Of a DNA stretch of 64,000 nt, positions 44,203 to 55,150 are shown one piece after another. How positions within the stretch are numbered: the stretch's first letter is position 1; each line of letters starts with the position of its first letter. Location of the stretch: assembly GCA_037833965.1 (NCBI GenBank), contig AP031356.1, forward strand, positions 18,994,501-19,058,500, given 5' to 3'. The stretch is from Marchantia polymorpha subsp. ruderalis (taxonomy: Eukaryota > Streptophyta > Marchantiopsida > Marchantiales > Marchantiaceae). Position numbers and translations under genes: made by a program. Under the pieces are notes generated by a model. That model did no database searches. It had not been told where the DNA came from and saw only the letters and a program-made list of their open reading frames with translations.

Positions 44203-46680
44203 GTCGCGTAGCTTCTTTTGCCGCGATCTCCGCTCCACGTCCTACTAATACCTCCAAAATGGTGGGAGAGCTTGCTTCTGGCGGGCCTGCTTCACCTGCC
44301 CGGACTGCTTTCTCCAAAGGCGCTTGTGCCGAAGGCACACGTGTCTCCTTCTCTCTGTCTTCGTCCGTCACATCTTGCTCCAGGTGTTTTCGCCGAAGGC
44401 GTTTTCGCCGAAGGCGCTTGACCCGAAGTCCGTTGAGCCGAAGGCTCCTCCCTACACTACTCTTGCGCCGAAGGCGCTTGTACCGAAGGCTCCTGCGCCG
44501 AAGGCTCTTGACCCGAAGGCGAGTCATCAAATGGTACTTGCTTGGAAGGCAAGCACTTCTCCATCGCAGGCATGTTGGTCGTTGCTGCATGCCGTCTCCT
44601 GTGGCCCGAAGGCCTACGCGCTTCCTCCGAAGGCACACGCGCCTTCGGTGTAGGGAGGTCCGCTGACCTCTCAAGAACTTTTGCACTCACATCCTCCTCC
44701 GAGGATGGTGAGTCTCTCGTGACTGCGGCTTGCCATGTGTCTGCGCTGCTCGCCGGCAGAAATAGCTTGTGTGCCTTCTGCTTCGGTTGGCTTGCGGGCT
44801 CGTTGTTCGCCCGACGCCTGACTGGAGCAGTGGGCACTGCCCATTGGCTTTGGTCCTCCTCTCCATCCCACTTCCACTTCCGGAGTGCTCGCGCTCCCCG
44901 CGGTTCGTCATCTGCTCTTGGTCGAGCTGGTGGTGTGCTGGCGGGTGCTTCGTCGGAGTCGGTGTCAACCTCGACGTCCTTCACATACTTGCCCGGATTT
45001 GTTCGTGACAGCAAGGGAAATTGCACCCGCTCCGTTGCTGTCAAACACCCCATCGACTGATAAAAATTGATCAAGAAGGGGGAGAGGTGATTGATCGACC
45101 CTCCCTTCCCCTCCTGTGCGTGCTGTCTCGTGGCCTTTCACAGAATCCGAGCCCAATGAATCGGAGTTCCTGCCAACGCCAGCTCCACAGATCCCACCTA
45201 CCAAGATGTCATGTAGATGGTCATGTGCGGTTGTAAAATCTGGAGGAGTGCTACCGCGACATTCCTTCGCTTGCGATCTTTGTAGTCACGGGTCTTGTAT
45301 CCGTTCTTGCTCGACTTGGAGTTCTTGAAAAGTGCATCGAAGGAAATTTCTTCTTCTTTCGTGACTTGCACACTTCCGCAATCGAATAGGAGGTCACCTT
45401 CCTCTCCCACGCATCTTCCCAAGACCTGCTCACAATCGCTCACTTGCCATCTCTCCGGGTGTGGTCGATAACCTCGCGGAGGTTGGTCCTTCTCACCCAG
45501 CCACTCCCGGACCATTGCCAGGCACACCCAATTCCATCCCCACAGAAGGAAATTGAACTTCAGTGCCATCAGCTCATCTTAAAATGCTCGCAAACCGATC
45601 TGCGGCACTCTCAGTGCGACCATCCGCAGCTGAATCGACTTGGCCATTGAATTTTTTTGAAAGTCTCTACGCTCTTCTCCCCTTTGCTGCCGCGAACTTC
45701 TTGCAAACTCTCTGCAAACTCGGCTACTGCGCGTCGGGAGCTCGGGCAAACTTGCTGCAATCTCTCTTTGCAATTCTCCACAAGACTCTGCCGCTACGCA
45801 CTCTCGACCAATTTCCCGCACACTCTCCTGCAACGCACTATCGACAAACTCTCCGCAAGTCCTCCGCAAATTCTCTTGCTGCGCGTCGCGAGCTTGAGCG
45901 AATGCCAAATTGAAAATGCGAGAGTGAGTCTCTTCTTTCGGTGATCAAGATTTCTCATCGTTCGACACTTGAGCTGGCCGCGGCCCGCTTGAATGCTGTG
46001 CCGGCGCGGAGGCGTAACGGTCCGATTCGCACGCGCGAATTCACGCTCCGCCGTTGCGCGGACTCCCACACTTGTACATTCAATCTTGATCCCGCTGATT
46101 TCCGCCAACGTTGTTCTCTGTCCGCGTACCGCCAAAGGCGCTCGTGGCAAAGGTTCTCGCTCTGATTGGTTTCTCTCTCTCTCTCTTTCTGCTTCCGCCG
46201 AAGGCGTGTACTTCCGCCGAAGGCGCAGCGCCGAAGGCGTACGGCCGAAGGTGCTCGCGACGAAGGTACAGTCTGCCACCTTTTTCTTCCTCCTTTCTTC
46301 TTCTGCCAAAGGCGCATCCTTCCAGCAAAGGAGCATCCTAGAGGCGAAGGCATTGCCTTCCGCCAAAGGCAAAACCTAACGATGAAGGCGCTTGCGTCGA
46401 AGGCGCTGGGGCGAAGGAACCTACCGCCGAAGGCGTCTGAAGTGACGAGGTCGGTTCCCTGTGACGAAGGCATTCCGTGTCGCATGCTTCGTACGTCTTC
46501 AGCGAAAGCTCCTCTGCATGAGTCTGAGCCGAAGGCTCTTGCTTCCGCTTGCGCCGAAGGCGCTTGAGCCAAAGATCCCTCAACAAAGGAGCTTTTGCCG
46601 AAGGCGCTTCCCTTAGTAGGAACCGTCCGTTCCGTCCAAGGCGCCCGACCTCGGCCTAAGCCCAAAAACCCCTAGACCCG
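44203..46680 (-). pseudogene. Decayed LTR of an older related gypsy element, with relic accessory frame
   Basis: Minus-strand relic. From about 45908 down to 44203 it matches the LTR-borne accessory protein piecewise: LRMVALRVPQIGLRAF, then NFLLWGWNWVCLAMVREWL, KNGYKTRDYKDRKRR, and NHLSPFLINFY with PGKYVKDVEVDTD. Frames are broken by stops, for example CAG to TAG after TSW near 45198, and by a frameshift near 45575. The part above about 45950 matches the LTR leader. The region carries many copies of GCCGAAGGCG, especially 44390-44520 and 46195-46610. It is cut at 44203 by the array, so the array inserted into it. Confidence 0.85.
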
Positions 46681-46733
46681 CGATCTTGAATGAAGGTTTC
46701 ATTGAAAACAAATGATTGAAATTACAATGAAGG

Positions 46734-46746
46734 TTTCATTCATCCC
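46734..46746 (+). repeat. Short inverted repeat, left arm, flanking the relic gag
   Basis: TTTCATTCATCCC is the exact reverse complement of 48579-48591. Similarity extends imperfectly to about 35 bp on each side (TCATTC, then TTTCAAC). Several AATGAAGGTTTCATT-like units cluster at 46687-46745. Confidence 0.6.
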
Positions 46747-46832
46747 ATCATTCCTCTCATTTCAACAGCGTGAAGTCGAGCGTGCGAAGGAGGCCGTTAC
46801 GCCTCCACGCCGGCGCTGCCATCAAGACCTGT

Positions 46833-48574
46833 GAGCTCACGGTACTACTAGAGATAGCCTCTGTGGAATGCCTTTTAAGTTCAGACCAGCCCAACAGTGC
46901 TCCGTCGCTACACTTTCCAATGGCGGACGAATCAACAAACCCTCGCCAGGTGTCCTCCCAACCTTTTACGAAACACTCGTATCCGAAGTACAAGGGCAGA
47001 GGGGACGACGATGACGCGGACTCGTACATCAAACTGTTCGAATCGGTGTCCATCACCAATCGCGAGACCAGTGATGACGACAGACTGCGGATATTTCCCA
47101 GCCTACTGCGTAAGAGAGCACGCAGCTGGTATAACCACGAGAGTACCGATCCAACTGGCCTGCAGACCTGGGCTCAACTGAAGGAGAAATTTCTGAAGCG
47201 GTTCCGCGAACTTGGCTACGATAGTCGGGTGCTAACCAAGCTTCAAAACCTCCAGTGAGACCGGAAGGAAAACCTCCGCGATTACACGGAGAGGTTTCAA
47301 GACCTCCTCGATAGAATTCCAAAGACGAGAGCAGGAGTACCGTTCTCGGTACAGCAAGCGGTGGATTGGTATGTGACCAAGTTAACCCGGGAGATGGAAA
47401 CCTTCTGCAGACGCGGAAAGACAGACACCATCGAGGATGTGATAGCTTCGGCGGAGACTTTCAAGACCTCGACTCTTAATACGAGAGGAAGGGATCGGCG
47501 TTTAGTGAACCGGAAGTCGCAGGGAGGACGACGGAAGAGAAGGGGAGCCACCTCCTCTTCGGAAGAATCTCCCTCAGCCGAAGGAAGTTCATCATCTGAG
47601 AAGGAGGAGTCCTCATCGTTGGAGGAAGAGAGAAAGAAGAAGAAACGCGCTGCAGCAAAGAAGAAAAGCCGTAGTAGAGCGGTCTCGGAGAAAGGACCGG
47701 GAGACATCTCTTCCAAAGTGGAAACCTTGGTGAAAGATTTTGCGGACCTAAAGGTCCATGTGGTTGGCGGCCAAGATTGACGGAAGTCACCAGCAAGGTT
47801 GCGAGCGAATCTGTGGTGTACTACGTGTGGTCAGGTGGCACATGCCAACACAGAGTGCATGACCACTCGGTCAATCTATCCGGTGAATGCAGTCGACTGA
47901 GCACCGCAGTGGGAGAATCCCGCCTATTATGGTGAGACGAGTGAAGACGCAGCCTACGCGAATCAGTCGACCCCATCTAGCCGGTGCATATACCACGCTA
48001 TGCTCCTAGGGAAATGGCGACTACGTTACCTCAGAGGCGCATGGCATCCCCGGGAACGTATAATCAGCCACCACCTCGGGCCTGCTACAACTGTGGAGAA
48101 GTGGGACATTACTTTCCCGCCTGTCCCCACCTAAAAAGACAAACGGGGTATGTGCCAACGTGTAGCAACTGTCGGAAGTCTGGACATACAGCGGTGGAGT
48201 GTGACCAACCCCCGGCCACACGACCGACTGTGCGTTTTGTGATCCCGCCCCCCCGATCGGCGATGCGAGAAGTTCCTTCGGCGCAGGCTCACACGAGAGC
48301 CGACGACAACTTAGTGCACGTCGTGAGACGTGATTACGTCCCTGATATCAAGGACGAAGTCAGCAAACTTCTTGAGGAAGCACTTCGTGTCCGAACGCCA
48401 TCAGAAGGACGAAAGCCGCCGGGACCTTCTACAAACCCTTCGACATCAACCACAATCCAAAGAAGGACATTGGAATCAGCCCAAAACCCTCACTACGACA
48501 TAGTGAAGGACATAGGAAATCAACGTGCCAACATTTCCGTCAGGCAATGGATGAAACGCAAGTTGAAACCTTGA
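46833..48574 (+). pseudogene. gag: Decayed gag of a related gypsy element
   Basis: Clearly homologous to the array gag: ELTVLLEIA, then LFESVSITNRE, LLRKRARSWYN, LKEKFLKRFRELGYDSRV, RDYTERF, a Ser/Glu/Lys linker, and zinc knuckles CTTCGQVAHANTEC, CYNCGEVGHYFPAC and CSNCRKSGHTAVEC. In-frame stops occur at 47256-47258, 47778-47780 and 47898-47900, and the frame shifts near 47975. The first two stops stand where the array gag has Arg, the third where it has Trp, mostly explained by C-to-T or G-to-A change. It lacks the N-terminal 55 or so residues, being joined upstream to an LTR-leader-like piece at about 46768-46832. It ends before the protease. Confidence 0.9.
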
Positions 48575-48578
48575 ATGA

Positions 48579-48591
48579 GGGATGAATGAAA
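48579..48591 (-). repeat. Short inverted repeat, right arm
   Basis: GGGATGAATGAAA, the reverse complement of 46734-46746, located five bases after the end of the relic gag frame. Confidence 0.6.
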
Positions 48592-48751
48592 CGCAACCTT
48601 GAAAATTAATTGAAAATTTGAAAATGTTTGAAGTTAATTTTTTTAAAATTCCTCATTGCATATTTTTCTTTCATATTCTTACTCAGGTGTGTTATATTTT
48701 TTGATGCATCTTCATACAATGATGTCAACTTATGCAATCTTCAAAACACCT

Positions 48752-48990
48752 TCTGAACGGTAAAACCCGAGAAAACATTAAAACACTCATGAAAGACATA
48801 TGTAACGTGAATCACCCTCGGGGAGGAGGGCTACGTCCACCATAACACTCTTCACTTTACTTCAGGTTTCTTACAGAAAGACTTGATATAGAGGGGGAAC
48901 TTCAAGGTTTTTATCCCCAGTCCAGGCTACCATCCTAGCTATGAATAGCTAGGACCAAAGGGTACTCCTTAACTGGAATTAACCTCAACA
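48752..48990 (-). repeat. 3' LTR of the copia-like element
   Basis: Aligns end to end with 50802-51040, with common substitutions. It includes the inverted repeat CTAGCTATGAATAGCTAG and the block GGAGGAGGGCTACGTCCACC. The terminal TG is changed to TC at 48752-48753. Confidence 0.85.
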
Positions 48991-49029
48991 ATCTCCTCCT
49001 TAACTCACGTTAAGGAACAGTAACCTCTA

Positions 49030-49104
49030 TAACCTACATCATTACTCTGCAAGAAGTTCTAGACAGAAACCTAACACAAGACCCCTCTTTACACAAGAGT
49101 TAAC
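49030..49104. repeat. Internal direct repeat, unit 1 (75 bp)
   Basis: Similar (roughly four bases in five) to 49195-49270. Both share TAACCTA-AT, ATT-TCTGC, TTCTAGA, AGAAACCTAA and CTTTACAC, and end GAGTTAAC. Both lie inside the copia-like element next to its 3' LTR. Confidence 0.75.
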
Positions 49105-49194
49105 TAGAACTAAGTCGTAGCAATAACAAGATAGAGTATTAACGTAAAGAGGTAACTAAAAAAACCAGCTAGCATAGAAAGAACAGAAATTTTG

Positions 49195-49270
49195 TAACCT
49201 ATATAATTATTCTGCGGAAAAATTCTAGAAAGAAACCTAATACAAGGTCCTTCTTTACACGAGAGTTAAC
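49195..49270. repeat. Internal direct repeat, unit 2 (76 bp)
   Basis: Partner of 49030-49104. It is followed at once by a GC-rich block (49271-49600) unlike the AT-rich surroundings, which looks like inserted or captured sequence. Confidence 0.75.
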
Positions 49271-49624
49271 AGCGGCGTCCTTGGGATGCGCACCGTTGCC
49301 GCTGTGCGCGGATGGGGGGACAAGACGGGGCAGCGCTCCGCTCCGCTGCGCTACTCAAGGGGCTGACCTAACCGCACCGGTGCCCACCGCTCGGGCTGCT
49401 ATCTTCCTCCCCGCATCGCTTGCTTGCCCTTGCCTTCGCCTACGCGCGGCCGCTCAATCTTCGCTTCCACTGCGGGGTGAAAATGCCCTCAGCCCGCAAT
49501 CCCAGTCTCGCCTTGTCACGCTCGAGGGAGCAAAAGAGGCATGCCGCTTGGCCAGGGCTCTGTCACTCAAAATAGCATAGATCCAGAGACGACGCAGCTA
49601 TTTGTCGCTTCGTCTTGCACCTGC

Positions 49625-49846
49625 TCAATCCTCGTCGGCATCGGCTTCCATCAAGACAACAAATTTGTCTTGCTTGGCTATTTCTCCGACGCGCTCTAGC
49701 TCTACACAAATTGTCGTCGGCCACGCCTGCCCCTTGGCGCTTCTGAACATGGCGTCCATGCAAGAGACCGCCGGAATGCACCTTGTGTTGTACAATTTTG
49801 CCTCAAACAAGGTTCTGTTCAGCTTGACCACCTCCGATACAAACAC
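49625..49846 (-). other. Small open frame in the copia-like element, possible captured exon
   Basis: 73 codons on the same strand as the element, containing KGQAWPTTICVELERVGEI and an acidic end. I do not recognise it. Balanced composition and orientation make it look like a piece of a real protein, but chance cannot be excluded. It begins about 40 bp after the stop of the longer frame 49890-50480. Confidence 0.3.
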
Positions 49847-49889
49847 AAACGAGCTCGTTTTTTCTTGTTAGAATCTGATAGACTTTCTC

Positions 49890-50480
49890 TCATACAGATA
49901 TCGGAAGTGGCAAGATTGATTTCCTCAACATCATCACAAATAACTGATGTAGTAACCTTTTCAACCGACTGAAATCCAACCTTCTCATCTCAAGTTTCAA
50001 TATGTCGCGAATAATTTCCTCAACCGAGTCGGTCTGTAGACTCAAAGATGAAGGTGGCATTTTGCTTTTTCTGTTGTCGGTCATCACATCATGATCACTC
50101 TCCTCGCACGTCATCATAGTATCCTCCTTCACGCTTTCGAAAGGGAGATCAGGCATTACAGGTATTACTTCCACAATTTCTCGACCATTCAACAAGGCGT
50201 CAATTTTATCTTGAAGTGTTATCACCTCCTTCGTGACAGCTTTCCTCCACTTCCAAACATCAGAATGTACATCTTGAATAGAATCCACCTGTAAGAGCAG
50301 AGCCATCAATTTCTCTGTGATTTGAAGTCGGCATTTCATGTAAGTTCTCGTCCTTTGTACGTGTTGGATATCCGCTCTAAAATTTCCCCAAGCTTCGATA
50401 TGAATTCTGAAATCTTCCGCATATCTTTCAGGAGGTGAGATAGCCAGATCAAATATCCTCAAGACTAATGCAGACCTCAA
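49890..50480 (-). CDS. Unrecognised 196-aa frame inside the copia-like element
   Basis: Minus-strand frame, same orientation as the element, from ATG at 50480 to the stop at 49890. The predicted protein is charged and largely helical (VLRIFDLAISPPERYAED, then ITEKLMALLLQVDSIQDV, KWRKAVTKEVITLQDKIDAL), with an acidic Met-rich middle and a basic C-terminal helix. It is not a recognisable gag, protease, RT or integrase. The frame is open for some codons upstream of the ATG as well. An element-specific protein or a captured host exon are both possible; its length in moderately AT-rich DNA makes pure chance less likely. Confidence 0.45.
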   Translation of the reverse strand: MRSALVLRIFDLAISPPERYAEDFRIHIEAWGNFRADIQHVQRTRTYMKCRLQITEKLMALLLQVDSIQDVHSDVWKWRKAVTKEVITLQDKIDALLNGREIVEVIPVMPDLPFESVKEDTMMTCEESDHDVMTDNRKSKMPPSSLSLQTDSVEEIIRDILKLEMRRLDFSRLKRLLHQLFVMMLRKSILPLPISV

Positions 50481-50786
50481 AGTAGTAGAGGGAACAAATT
50501 CTGATGCAAAACGTCACCTCCTCACAAGAACGTGGACGCAACAAGAGTAGAGCCTAAACTCCCTAGTCGGAAGCACATAGAGCCGAGCTGACCACGTTTA
50601 CATGAATGGATGCATCTATGAATTTTTTGAAAATCTTCATAATCAAAAAATAAAAACAAGAAAACTTTTTCATGAATATTAAAACTACTGGAACTTCGAC
50701 TGTCACCGTCAAAAAATCTTCATAGTCATCTGAAAAATGTCACTGTCAAAGTTATGTCAAGTTTCTGTCATCGTCAACAAACCTTT

Positions 50787-50799
50787 AGCTCTTATACCA
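50787..50799 (-). other. Primer binding site of the copia-like element
   Basis: Minus-strand TGGTATAAGAGCT, differing at one or two positions from the plant initiator tRNA-Met site, two bases inside the 5' LTR. Confidence 0.78.
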
Positions 50800-50801
50800 A
50801 T

Positions 50802-51040
50802 TGTGAATGGTAAAATCCGAGAAAACATTAAAACACTCATGAAAGACATATGTAACATGGTTCACCCTCAAGGAGGAGGGCTACGTCCACCAAAACACTC
50901 TTTACTTTACTTTAGGTTTCTTACAAAAAGACTTAATATACAGGGAGAACCCCAAGGTATTTATCCCAAGTCCAAGCGACTGTCCTAGCTATTCATAGCT
51001 AGGGCCCGTGGGTACTCCTTAACTGGAGTTAACCTCAACA
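50802..51040 (-). repeat. 5' LTR of the copia-like element
   Basis: On the minus strand it starts TGTTGAGGTTAAC and ends ATTCACA. It contains GGGATAAATACC, a plausible TATA element, between the inverted repeat and the leader. Confidence 0.86.
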
Positions 51041-53985
51041 CTTCTGACTATTTCAAAGTACAGTTTGGAACTGTGAATATGAATTATCATTTCATCTTCA
51101 TGCTTCGTCTTCATGTAACTTAGTCTTGCATACTTTGGCTATAACAAACTAAGTGAACAAAAAATCTATATAATCAAAGTTAAATTCATAAACCTTCATA
51201 TATAAGCATGCTAAATGATTTGTAATTTTTTTATCAAATAAAATAGATAAGAGCAATACTTTAATTTTAATACATAAACGATTATTTTTTATTATTGGTA
51301 AAGTTGAATATTACATTCCTACGTTGTGTGTAAAGATGAGAAAATTATATTGCAAATGTGATGACTAGCAAATATATATATTATCATTCAAAACACTTAC
51401 ATTTTGAAACATATTATGAATTTATTAATATTATTATATAGTGTAATAAATAAACTATTTCTGAAATTTTTTAAATGTATATAAGGAAAAACCATTATTT
51501 TCAAAATTACAATAAATAAATTAATAAATTTGAATCTAAATTATTTATTTAAAATAGATAATTACATTTATTTATTATTATCAAATTTATATTATTCAGC
51601 TATATATAAACAATTAAAAAATATATAATTAAATAAAATTATTTTAAATAAATAAAATTTACATCTTATTTTTGAAAAATTTCAAATTATATTTTCTAAT
51701 TAAAAATTAATAAAAAATATTCATAATATAAGTATTTTTATAAAATATAAATAGAATAAAAAAGTTTGTAATCAATAAAAATGTGTTGCAGTTAATTATT
51801 TAAATAATCATATCATTTTTATTTAAAAAATTCATCCATTAGTCTGTTTTGTTCAGATAAATATTATTCTATAGAAAAATAACGATCATAATTACATTAA
51901 ATAAAGGCATATAAAAACATAGTTCTAGATGTTCAAAATCAAAATCAATTATTGAGACTAATTTTATTATTAGTTTTAATCCAATTATATTTTCATAATT
52001 TCATATGCAATACAATACATACAGTTCAGTTAATAATAATACCCCACACAAGTCATAACTGTCACGTTAGCGATACGCGTGCTTGGTAGTTTAAGAGTAA
52101 ATGTGCTAGTTGGGAGCTTCATGTCAGCAATCCGTGTACTTGTTAGTGTTCACCGCCATGTAATCCATCCAATAGGAGTGGTATTGATGGTGAGAATAAA
52201 ATATTATCTTATTGTATTTGTTGGTAAGAGCTATATAAAGGAAAAATAAACTATTGTTGATATCTCTCATCTTCAGAGTTTATATTTCTATATTAAGTGA
52301 GTTTCTCTCTTAAGTCTAGTATTACATAAACACAAATAAACAAATTTATGTTATAAACATAATTTATTATAATGTTTTTTTACCAAACACAACAAATCAT
52401 ATGTTTATCAAGAAAATAAATTTTATGTTATTTTGTCAATTATTGTTGTGAAATAGTAAACAAATATTGTATATCAAAACTCAATTATTCATATATTTTA
52501 TTAGATTGAAAAAATCATATGTACTATGAATTATATCATATTGTTCATTATTCAAATTGATATTGCAATTTTATCACTTTGAAGTAAAATTTATTATTTT
52601 TGTAGAAAATAATATTATTCAAAATATGATAATCAAAATATCAAAATTTATAAATTTTGTAATAATGTTAAAATGAAATTAAAAAAATGAAATTTAAAGT
52701 ACAAAAATTCATAAAATATTTATTTTTTGTATTAACAATTTACTTGTTTTAACATGTTTTATGAAGTATGATTTCATAGAAAGGTTGGAGTGATACCATA
52801 TTTTTAAAATAAAAAAATTATGTTAAATATATATTGCTGCAGATTGCTCTCGTCATGAAAAATTCGAGTCTGTTATGCAAAACGTCAAACGGTTTTTAGT
52901 TGAAGTCAGAAGGAGGCTAGCATAAAAAACCATGACTAATCAATCTTGTACTTGAGAGATGTTTTGGGATAGACTTGTGACGAACTTAAAAGAGCGTAAG
53001 AAGTACCGTGCATGATCAAAACTCAATCTTAGATGCAATTAATTTAAAATTTTATTATTATTATTATCAATTTCAACATATTAAAAAAAAGTGTTATGCA
53101 AATAATTAGATGTAAAAAATGGAGTATTGGTCTGATACATAATTATTATTTTTTAAAACATTAATCCAATTTGTTGTATAAATTGCAACATAATTACAAT
53201 CAAAAAAATTGAATAATTGAATTTATTCAACCTTGTCAATTAAATTGGAAATATTTGTTTTTATAATAGCATGCAATTAGAAATACAAAGATCTATAAAT
53301 TACAGTTTTGTATACTTTAAGATGATTTACACAAAAAATATATATTTTGAATAAATGATTAAGTAAATTATTTTCAATTCAAATTAATTATCATTTTTTG
53401 ATTTGTATCTTATTAGATCTTATAACGGTCTATTTTCATCATATAAATGTTTTATCAATAACACAAATTCAAAATATTTTCTTTTCAAAAACGTTTATAA
53501 GATATTTATTTGACATGATATATTTAAAAAAAATTATTGAACAAAATTTTATGACATATGTAAAGACTATCAAAATTTATTAAGTTAGTGTTCTCATATA
53601 TCAATGAAATAATGTAGAGATAAATTTGTGAAGTAACATAAAAAATTTTACTTCTCCATTGCTGAAAATCAGTTTTCAATAAATGTATAATATTTTGTTA
53701 CTATATAACTATTTTTCATTTTTAAGAACAGAAATCGATGTGATATAAATTAACAAAATTATTAAATTTCAGTTTAATGAATCAACACAAATAAGTTATT
53801 TCAACAGTTTAAAATTAATATTAGAATTTTAAAAAATTTATAGTATTTTCATATGTATACATATCGTGTGGTAGGATTTAAATCTTGTCATAAATTAACT
53901 TTAATCGGCTCAAACTTGTTTTGCCGAACTAGTTTGTCTCTTATTATATTAGGGCACTCATCAAACCTTCGAGTGATATAAATTT
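51041..53985. other. AT-rich stretch without recognisable genes
   Basis: Long runs of A/T with many short homopolymers and no frame with coding character on either strand. The only different segment is about 52050-52330, which is more GC-balanced and contains GCTATATAAAGG at 52229-52240 followed by a pyrimidine-rich leader. It could be the promoter part of a solo LTR, but I cannot define its ends. Confidence 0.6.
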
Positions 53986-54190
53986 TGTTGAGGTTAACCT
54001 TGGTTAAGGAGTAACCTCACGTTATAGCTATTTATAGCTAGGTGTGGCGCAAGCTTTGGGTATAAATATACCCCTAAGTCTTCTACTCGAGTGTTTTAGC
54101 CGTGGACGTAGCCCCTGAGAGTGAACCATGTCATATGAATGTCTCGTGTGTTTCTACTTGGCTTGAATGAATGCTCATTTTACGTTTAAG
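53986..54190 (+). repeat. Plus-strand LTR of the copia-like family (solo 5' LTR with stub)
   Basis: Starts TGTTGAGGTTAACC like the two LTRs at 48752 and 50802. It shares TTAAGGAGTA, AGCTATTTATAGCTAGG, CGTAGCCCCTGAGAG and GTGAACCATGT with them in order. A TATA box TATAAATATA lies at 54061. The end is approximate; the primer site begins at 54194. No matching second LTR is in the window. Confidence 0.8.
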
Positions 54191-54193
54191 ATT

Positions 54194-54206
54194 TGGTATT
54201 AGAGCC
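54194..54206 (+). other. Primer binding site, initiator tRNA-Met type
   Basis: TGGTATTAGAGCC, one base from the canonical TGGTATCAGAGCC, directly after the LTR. Confidence 0.82.
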
Positions 54207-55150
54207 GGTTACAGTTCGGACTTTGTGTCTCAGCGTGTTTTATGATAGTGGTTTCAGGTTTCTTTTTTTTTTCCTTTTCAATTTGGAGACTGATGTTTCC
54301 AAGTTTTGATTCGGAGTTTGAAATCATTTCGGTTTTAATCTTGTGACAGGGGTGTGAGTTATGACACTGATTTTTTCTTCGTTGAGGAAACAACTAACTA
54401 GATTGTGACAGAAGTTTTCCAACTGTGATAGTTTGTCGACGGTTTTTTGAACGATGATGACAGTTTGACGCTTTTCGAAGTCGACTCACGTTTTTTTTTC
54501 AGACAAATTTTGACTAGTGACGATTTGGAGTTTGTGACGTTCTTGAGCTTTCTTGTTACGTTTTTGAAGTTTTTGGAAGTTTGAGAAGTTACTTACATGT
54601 GGCTCAAATGTTTGGGAGACTATCGTAGCAGTGATGTGTGGCAGATTTGTAGCACTGATGTGTTGCAGATTTGGTGTGTAGTCTGGAGTCGAAGAGTTTG
54701 CATTCAAGAGTTTTTCTAAAGGTCTTCCATTTTCTCAAGAAAACCTCGAGAAAAGAGTGGTGTGAAGGCCGAGAGCTCGCGGAAGCGGACGGATCCTGTA
54801 ACCCTACCTTCGCAGAGTAGACCAAGCGGAGGTCGCAGAAGCGGCCAAACATGAGCGGCGGGGTAACCCCAGGAAGGAGCGGCCCTCCCCCATTCGCGGG
54901 AGCGGCGGGGTCCCCAGGCAAGAGCCATGCGGGCCTCGAGGCAAGGCCGAGCTCTTCCCACCCCTTGAGGCAGGACCGAACTGTGGTGCTCTTCTCACCC
55001 CTTCTTAACCTCTTCCCGGGCTCTTCTTAACCGGCCAACCCTCCCCACCCCCATGGTGCAGAGTGGGACCCGGTTGGACACGCGGCGGCAGAGTCGGACC
55101 CGTCAGACACACTACGGGCGGCAGTTGGACACACTATGGAAGATTATCGA
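54207..55150 (+). other. Truncated internal region after the copia-like LTR
   Basis: About 550 bp of leader-like sequence with T-rich runs, then a GC-rich block (about 54770-55140) with several in-phase short frames, none recognisable. No second LTR follows, so the element is truncated or mostly deleted. Confidence 0.45.

Larger units (their letters stand above)
48752..51040 (-). mobile_element. Short non-autonomous copia-like LTR element, 2289 bp
   Basis: Two direct 239-bp LTRs (48752-48990 and 50802-51040) bound an 1811-bp internal region in minus orientation. On the minus strand the LTR starts TGTTGAGGTTAAC. A primer site TGGTATAAGAGCT (50799-50787) resembles the initiator-tRNA-Met site TGGTATCAGAGC. 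A purine tract AAGGAGGAGAT precedes the 3' LTR. No RT, integrase or gag is present and the size is far below an autonomous copia element. CTTCT follows the right end (51041-51045) and CTTC precedes TG at 48754, a probable duplication with a slightly eroded left end. Confidence 0.82.

Noticed and set aside
54804-54998. Short GC-rich frames on the minus strand at 54.6-55.0 kb as genes
   Set aside because: Several frames overlap on one strand with Arg/Pro/Gly-rich low-complexity content typical of GC-rich DNA, and no domain is visible.
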